Below, piece by piece: positions 12,667-16,022 of a stretch of DNA of 16,022 nt (position 1 is its first letter; each line of letters opens with the position of its first letter). The translations under genes were made by a program, and so were the position numbers. The notes under the pieces were generated by a model. The model did no database searches. It was not told the DNA's origin and saw nothing but the letters and a program-made list of their open reading frames with translations. The DNA is from an uncultured Eubacteriales bacterium (GTDB lineage: Bacteria > Bacillota > Clostridia > Oscillospirales > Oscillospiraceae), in assembly GCA_900546295.1 (NCBI GenBank), contig URCK01000035.1:1-16022 (forward strand), in the 5' to 3' direction.

Positions 12667-14433
12667 ATGATGCAATCCCGTACACACAACTGCGGCGAGC
12701 TTCGCGCGCAGCATGCCGGCGAGCACGTCAAGCTCGTCGGCTGGATGGAAAATGTGCGCGAAGTCGGCGGCAGCCTTGCCTTCGTCGTCCTGCGCGACTT
12801 CTACGGCACGACGCAGATCGTCGTCGAGACGAGCGAGCTGCTCGCCCAGATCAAGGGCTACAACAAAGAGAGCACCATCTCCGTTGAGGGTACCGTGCGC
12901 GAGCGCGCGAGCAAGAACCCGGGGCAGCCCACCGGCGACATCGAGGTCGTGCCCGAGAAGATCGAGCTGCTCGGCCGCTGCCGCTACAACTCCCTCCCCT
13001 TCGAGGTCAACCGCAGCCGCGAGGCCGATGAGACGCAGCGCCTCAAGTACCGCTATCTCGACCTGCGCAACCCCGCCGTCAAGAAGAACATCATCCTGCG
13101 CTGCAACGTCATCGCCGCGCTGCGCAAGGCCATGATGGAGCACGATTTCCTTGAGATCACGACCCCGATCCTGACGGCCTCCTCCCCCGAGGGCGCGCGC
13201 GACTATCTCGTTCCCGCCCGCAAGCACCCCGGCAAGTTCTACGCCCTGCCGCAGGCCCCGCAGCAGTTCAAGCAGCTGCTGATGACCTCCGGCTTCGACC
13301 GTTACTTCCAGATCGCGCCCTGCTTCCGTGATGAGGACGCGCGCGGCGACCGCAGCCCCGGCGAATTCTACCAGCTCGATATGGAGATGGCGTTCGCCTC
13401 TCAGGAAGACGTCTTCGCCGTCTGCGAGGATGTCCTGCCCCCGATCTTCGCGAAGTTCGGCACCTATGACATTGCCTCCAAGCCTCCCTTCCGCCGCATC
13501 AAGTATCTCGATGCGCTCGAGATTTACGGCAGTGACAAGCCGGATCTTCGCATCGACCTGACCGCAACGAACGTCTCCTCCCTCTTCGAGGGAAGCAGCT
13601 TTGAGGTCCTTGCGGACAAGACCGTCAAGGCTGTCGCCATTTCGAACTGCGCGCTCACGCGCAAGCAGATCGACAAGCTCCTCACCGACTGCGAGGTGCA
13701 GGCCGGCGCGAAGGGCTACTGGTTCAAGGTGGACGAAAAAGGCGACCTCGCCGGCGGCATTGCAAAGTTTGTCGACAAGGAAGCGGCCGCGAAGCTCCTG
13801 CCGCTTGCGCCGAACACGCTCGTGCTCGTCGCGGGCGGCGAGCTTGCCACCAAGCTCGTCGGCGTGATGATCAAGACCTTCGGCCCCGCCTGCGAGGGCC
13901 ACATGGACAAGGAGCGCTACGAGTTCTGCTGGATCGTCGACTTCCCGATGTACGAGATCGGCGACGAGAGCGGCGAGCTGGAGTTCTGCCACAACCCGTT
14001 CTCCATGCCCTCCGGCGGCCTCGAGGTGCTGCTCAAGGCCGAGCGCGGCGAGATCGACCCGCTGAGCATCACCGCCGACCAGTACGACCTCGTCTGCAAC
14101 GGCGTGGAGCTCTCCTCCGGCGCGGTGCGTAACCACGACCCTGAGATCATGATCAAGGCCTTTGAGCTTGTCCGCCTCGGCGAAGAGGACGTGAAGGCCA
14201 AGTTCCCCGCCATGTACAACGCCTTCTGCTACGGCGCGCCCCCGCACGCGGGCATCGCTCCGGGCGTGGACCGCATGGTGATGCTGCTCGCGGGCGAGGA
14301 TTCCATCCGCGAGATCATCCCCTTCCCCATGAACAAGAACGCGCAGGACATCATGATGGGCGCACCGAGCGAGGTGACGCAGAAGCAGCTCGACGAGCTG
14401 CACATCGCCGTCACGGCGCACGAGGAGGAGTAA
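12667..14433 (+). CDS. aspS: Aspartyl-tRNA synthetase
   Basis: AspRS charges tRNA-Asp in the cytosol; a non-discriminating form would also make Asp-tRNA-Asn for an amidotransferase. The 588-residue protein has the bacterial plan. An N-terminal OB-fold anticodon-binding domain (about residues 15-110) is followed by the class II catalytic core with motif 1 near KYRYLDLRNP. Motif 2 is FRDEDARGDRSPGEFYQLD with R221. The bacterial GAD insertion domain lies in the middle, and motif 3 ends GVDRMVMLLAGEDSIRE with R536. The catalytic stretch TPILTASSPEGARDYLVPAR is the form I associate with alphaproteobacterial enzymes. AGGAG at 12651-12655 supports ATG 12667; the in-frame GTG at 12655 overlaps that site and is excluded, while ATG 12670 remains possible. 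A bidirectional terminator follows. Confidence 0.96.
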   Translation: MMQSRTHNCGELRAQHAGEHVKLVGWMENVREVGGSLAFVVLRDFYGTTQIVVETSELLAQIKGYNKESTISVEGTVRERASKNPGQPTGDIEVVPEKIELLGRCRYNSLPFEVNRSREADETQRLKYRYLDLRNPAVKKNIILRCNVIAALRKAMMEHDFLEITTPILTASSPEGARDYLVPARKHPGKFYALPQAPQQFKQLLMTSGFDRYFQIAPCFRDEDARGDRSPGEFYQLDMEMAFASQEDVFAVCEDVLPPIFAKFGTYDIASKPPFRRIKYLDALEIYGSDKPDLRIDLTATNVSSLFEGSSFEVLADKTVKAVAISNCALTRKQIDKLLTDCEVQAGAKGYWFKVDEKGDLAGGIAKFVDKEAAAKLLPLAPNTLVLVAGGELATKLVGVMIKTFGPACEGHMDKERYEFCWIVDFPMYEIGDESGELEFCHNPFSMPSGGLEVLLKAERGEIDPLSITADQYDLVCNGVELSSGAVRNHDPEIMIKAFELVRLGEEDVKAKFPAMYNAFCYGAPPHAGIAPGVDRMVMLLAGEDSIREIIPFPMNKNAQDIMMGAPSEVTQKQLDELHIAVTAHEEE

Positions 14434-14464
14434 GCCTCTCCCCTCCCCCGCCGCAAGAAACGAT

Positions 14465-14503
14465 AAAAAAATCGCTCTCCCGTTGTGGGAGAGCGATTTT
14501 TTT
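14465..14503. terminator. Bidirectional terminator between aspS and ybaB
   Basis: A perfect hairpin has arms TCGCTCTCCC (14472-14481) and GGGAGAGCGA (14487-14496) around loop GTTGT. It is flanked by seven A on the left and seven T on the right, so it works as a U-tract terminator on both strands. It ends aspS from the left and dnaX-ybaB from the right. Confidence 0.95.
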
Positions 14504-14542
14504 ACGCCCGCAGAAGGGCTTTATTCTTTTTTCGCGAAGCGC

Positions 14543-14908
14543 TTAGAGACCGAAGCCGCCGAGGCCCAGGCCGCTCGTCAGCGCGTTCATTTTGCCGTTC
14601 ATCGCGTCCTCCGCCTGACGGAGCGCCTCGTTCACGGCCGAGAGGATGAGGTCCTGGAGCATCTCCACGTCCTCGGGATCGACGGCCTCGGGCTTGATGG
14701 TGATGGCGGTGACTTCCTTCTTGCCGTTCACCTCGGCGCTGACGACGCCGCCGCCGACGCTCGCCGAGAAAGTCTTCTCCTCGACCTCCTGCTGTGCCTT
14801 CTGCATGTCCTCCTGCATCTTCATGATCTGCTGCTGCATCTGCTGCTGCTTGAGCATCTGACCGCTGCCGTTGGAAAAGCCGCGGCGTGCACTATAACCC
14901 TTTGCCAT
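14543..14908 (-). CDS. ybaB: YbaB/EbfC family nucleoid-associated protein
   Basis: YbaB/EbfC proteins are small dimeric DNA-binding proteins that coat the nucleoid. Genes of this family very often follow dnaX and precede recR. The 121-residue protein has a Gln/Met-rich helical start (MLKQQQMQQQIMKMQEDMQK), then the family core with VEEKTFSASVGGGVVSAEVNGK, ITIKPEAVDPEDVEMLQDLI and a C-terminal helix VNEALRQAEDAMNGKM. It ends in a short Gly/Leu tail (GLGLGGFGL). The first 15 residues include a basic Ser/Gly-rich extension. The ribosome binding site AAAGGAGA overlaps the dnaX stop codon, suggesting translational coupling. recR is not next here, because a terminator follows the gene. Confidence 0.93.
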   Translation of the reverse strand: MAKGYSARRGFSNGSGQMLKQQQMQQQIMKMQEDMQKAQQEVEEKTFSASVGGGVVSAEVNGKKEVTAITIKPEAVDPEDVEMLQDLILSAVNEALRQAEDAMNGKMNALTSGLGLGGFGL

Positions 14909-14923
14909 CGTTGTTGTCTCCTT

Positions 14924-16022
14924 TTATTTTACTGTAAAGTTGTCGAATTTGCTGCCCATGCGCAGAAGATCCTGCATCCGGTCGCGCTTTTTCGCGCCCG
15001 GGCGCGGCCCCACGAGGAAGCGCACGCGGATCTCCTGCCCCACGGCACGGGACGTGACGTCCGATAAAACGTCGATGACCACCTGCTGGTCGAGCATCGC
15101 CTTCTGCACCTCCGTTGTACAGTAGACGGTGAGAAGGCCGTCCTTCACCTCGCCCTCCGCCGTGCCGATGAAGGCGCGCTTGTCGGGCGTCAGGCGGTTT
15201 TTGTAGCTCTCCATGAGCTGATAGAACGTGTCGTCGTCCGCGGCGCTGCCTTCCGATAGCGGCGCGGCAGGCTCGGCCTGCTTCGGTGCGCTCTTTTCCG
15301 CGGGCGCGCTCTTTTCCGCGGGCGCGCTCTTTTCCGCGCGCTCGACGGGCTCGCCGTAGGGCGGGGGCGCGTCGTAGTCGTCCGGAAGGGGCGGTTCGTC
15401 CCACGGCAGGGCTTCTTCGGCCGTTTTGGGCGCAGCCTTTGGCGCTTCCTGCTTTAAAGCAGCCTTTGCCGGGGCCTGAGCGGCCGCAGGAGCGCTCGCA
15501 GCGTTCCGCGCGGCAAACTGTACTCCCGCGGCGATCTGCTCTTCCAGGCGCGCGATACGCGCGTTCAGCGCAGCGAGGTCGCCCGAGAGCGTCTCGTCGC
15601 AGAGCTTCAAGATGCAAAGCTCCGCGTCCGTGCGGCGGTTGACGCTGAACTGGAGCTGCGCCGCCGCCTCCTGTAAGAGCGTGCAGAGCTGGATGAAGCG
15701 CGCGCTCGTCCCCTGCCTGCTTAAATTTTCGAGCGTTGCGCTGTCGTATGCGCCGCTGAGCAGGCTCTCGCCGCCCTCGCCCGCCGTCGCGCGGATCAGA
15801 AGCTCGCGCGAGAGCGTCGACAGTTCGCCGAGCACCGCGCCGACATCCTTGCCGCCGTCGTAGAGCTTGCCGAGCAGTTCGAGCGCGCCGCGCGTGTCGC
15901 GCGAGAGGATGAGGGACATGAGCTGCGCGGTCTGCACGTTTCCGGCAAGGCCCAGCGCATCGAGCACCGCGGGCGCGTCGATCGCGCCGCCGGCGGCGGC
16001 GCACTGGTCAAGAAGCGACAGC
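14924..16022 (-). CDS. dnaX: DNA polymerase III subunit gamma/tau, C-terminal part (5' partial)
   Basis: DnaX is the clamp-loader ATPase subunit of the replicative polymerase. The frame is open to the window edge, with 365 residues visible starting at LSLLDQCAAAGG. This matches the end of the AAA+ lid and the start of the collar domain, so the Walker motifs lie outside. Collar-domain helices (for example RDTRGALELLGKLYDGGKD, NRRTDAELCILKLCDETLSG) run to about residue 170. A Pro/Ala/Lys-rich flexible linker of about 100 residues follows, with three AEKSAP-type repeats, as in tau proteins. The last 90 residues form a folded C-terminal domain (YQLMESYKNRLTPDKRAF, RVRFLVGPRPG). The GTG at 15967 is an internal valine codon, not a start. 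No A-AAA-AAG-type frameshift site is visible in this part. ybaB follows directly. Confidence 0.94.
   Translation of the reverse strand, partial: LSLLDQCAAAGGAIDAPAVLDALGLAGNVQTAQLMSLILSRDTRGALELLGKLYDGGKDVGAVLGELSTLSRELLIRATAGEGGESLLSGAYDSATLENLSRQGTSARFIQLCTLLQEAAAQLQFSVNRRTDAELCILKLCDETLSGDLAALNARIARLEEQIAAGVQFAARNAASAPAAAQAPAKAALKQEAPKAAPKTAEEALPWDEPPLPDDYDAPPPYGEPVERAEKSAPAEKSAPAEKSAPKQAEPAAPLSEGSAADDDTFYQLMESYKNRLTPDKRAFIGTAEGEVKDGLLTVYCTTEVQKAMLDQQVVIDVLSDVTSRAVGQEIRVRFLVGPRPGAKKRDRMQDLLRMGSKFDNFTVK
15288..15338. repeat. 18-bp tandem repeat inside dnaX
   Basis: GCGCTCTTTTCCGCGGGC is repeated head to tail at 15288-15305 and 15306-15323, with a partial third copy at 15324-15338. On the coding (minus) strand it encodes repeats of the type AEKSAP in the flexible tau linker. 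An 18-bp period keeps the frame, so copy number can vary without disrupting the gene. Confidence 0.9.

Noticed and set aside
15286..15642. CRISPR-like short repeats near 15290-15340
   Set aside because: The repeats are contiguous 18-mers without spacers and lie in the coding frame of dnaX. They are a coding tandem repeat.

Overview
This window looks like chromosomal DNA from a GC-rich member of the Firmicutes, most likely a Clostridia/Oscillospirales (Ruminococcaceae-type) gut anaerobe. That placement is an inference. It rests on strong AGGAGG-type ribosome binding sites, several TTG starts, the gene content (maf-mreCD-PBP2, soj/spo0J-type parAB, dnaX-ybaB), and the relatedness suggested by the serS and mgsA proteins. 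Two perfect 16-bp parS sites next to parAB, with rsmG, serS and dnaX-ybaB nearby, indicate a region close to the replication origin.

Layout. (1) 3-4063: the 3' part of maf, then mreC, mreD and a class B penicillin-binding protein (PBP2/mrdA), closely spaced on the + strand and closed by a hairpin terminator. This is a cell-elongation operon, but mreB is not between maf and mreC. (2) 4097-6047: a cytosolic GH13 alpha-glucan hydrolase (neopullulanase/maltogenic amylase type) with its own terminator. (3) 5983-8506: two parS sites flanking that terminator, a sigma-A-like promoter, parA, parB, and an uncharacterised membrane-anchored coiled-coil protein whose start codon overlaps the parB stop. 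(4) 8560-10065: a divergent seryl-tRNA synthetase gene whose last 70 bp are repeated 201 bp downstream, with a 131-bp hairpin-rich segment between the copies. (5) 10145-12593: mscL, rsmG (overlapping mscL), an orphan MinD-like ATPase, and a methylglyoxal-synthase-family protein that lacks key catalytic residues. (6) 12667-14433: aspS, whose motif 2 block resembles the alphaproteobacterial type, with an AT-rich promoter directly upstream. (7) 14465-14503: a strong bidirectional terminator between convergent units. (8) 14543-16022, minus strand: ybaB, preceded in its operon by the C-terminal two thirds of dnaX, which runs off the window.

Most genes are core housekeeping functions: wall elongation, chromosome segregation, translation, replication and osmotic protection. 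The unusual material is the serS tail duplication with its hairpin cassette, the active-site-degenerate MGS-like protein, the unrecognised coiled-coil gene coupled to parB, and the unusual synthetases. I found no CRISPR array, transposase, phage gene, tRNA or rRNA. No gene-free stretch exceeds 300 bases. The longest, 9865-10144 and 5978-6242, are described as features.
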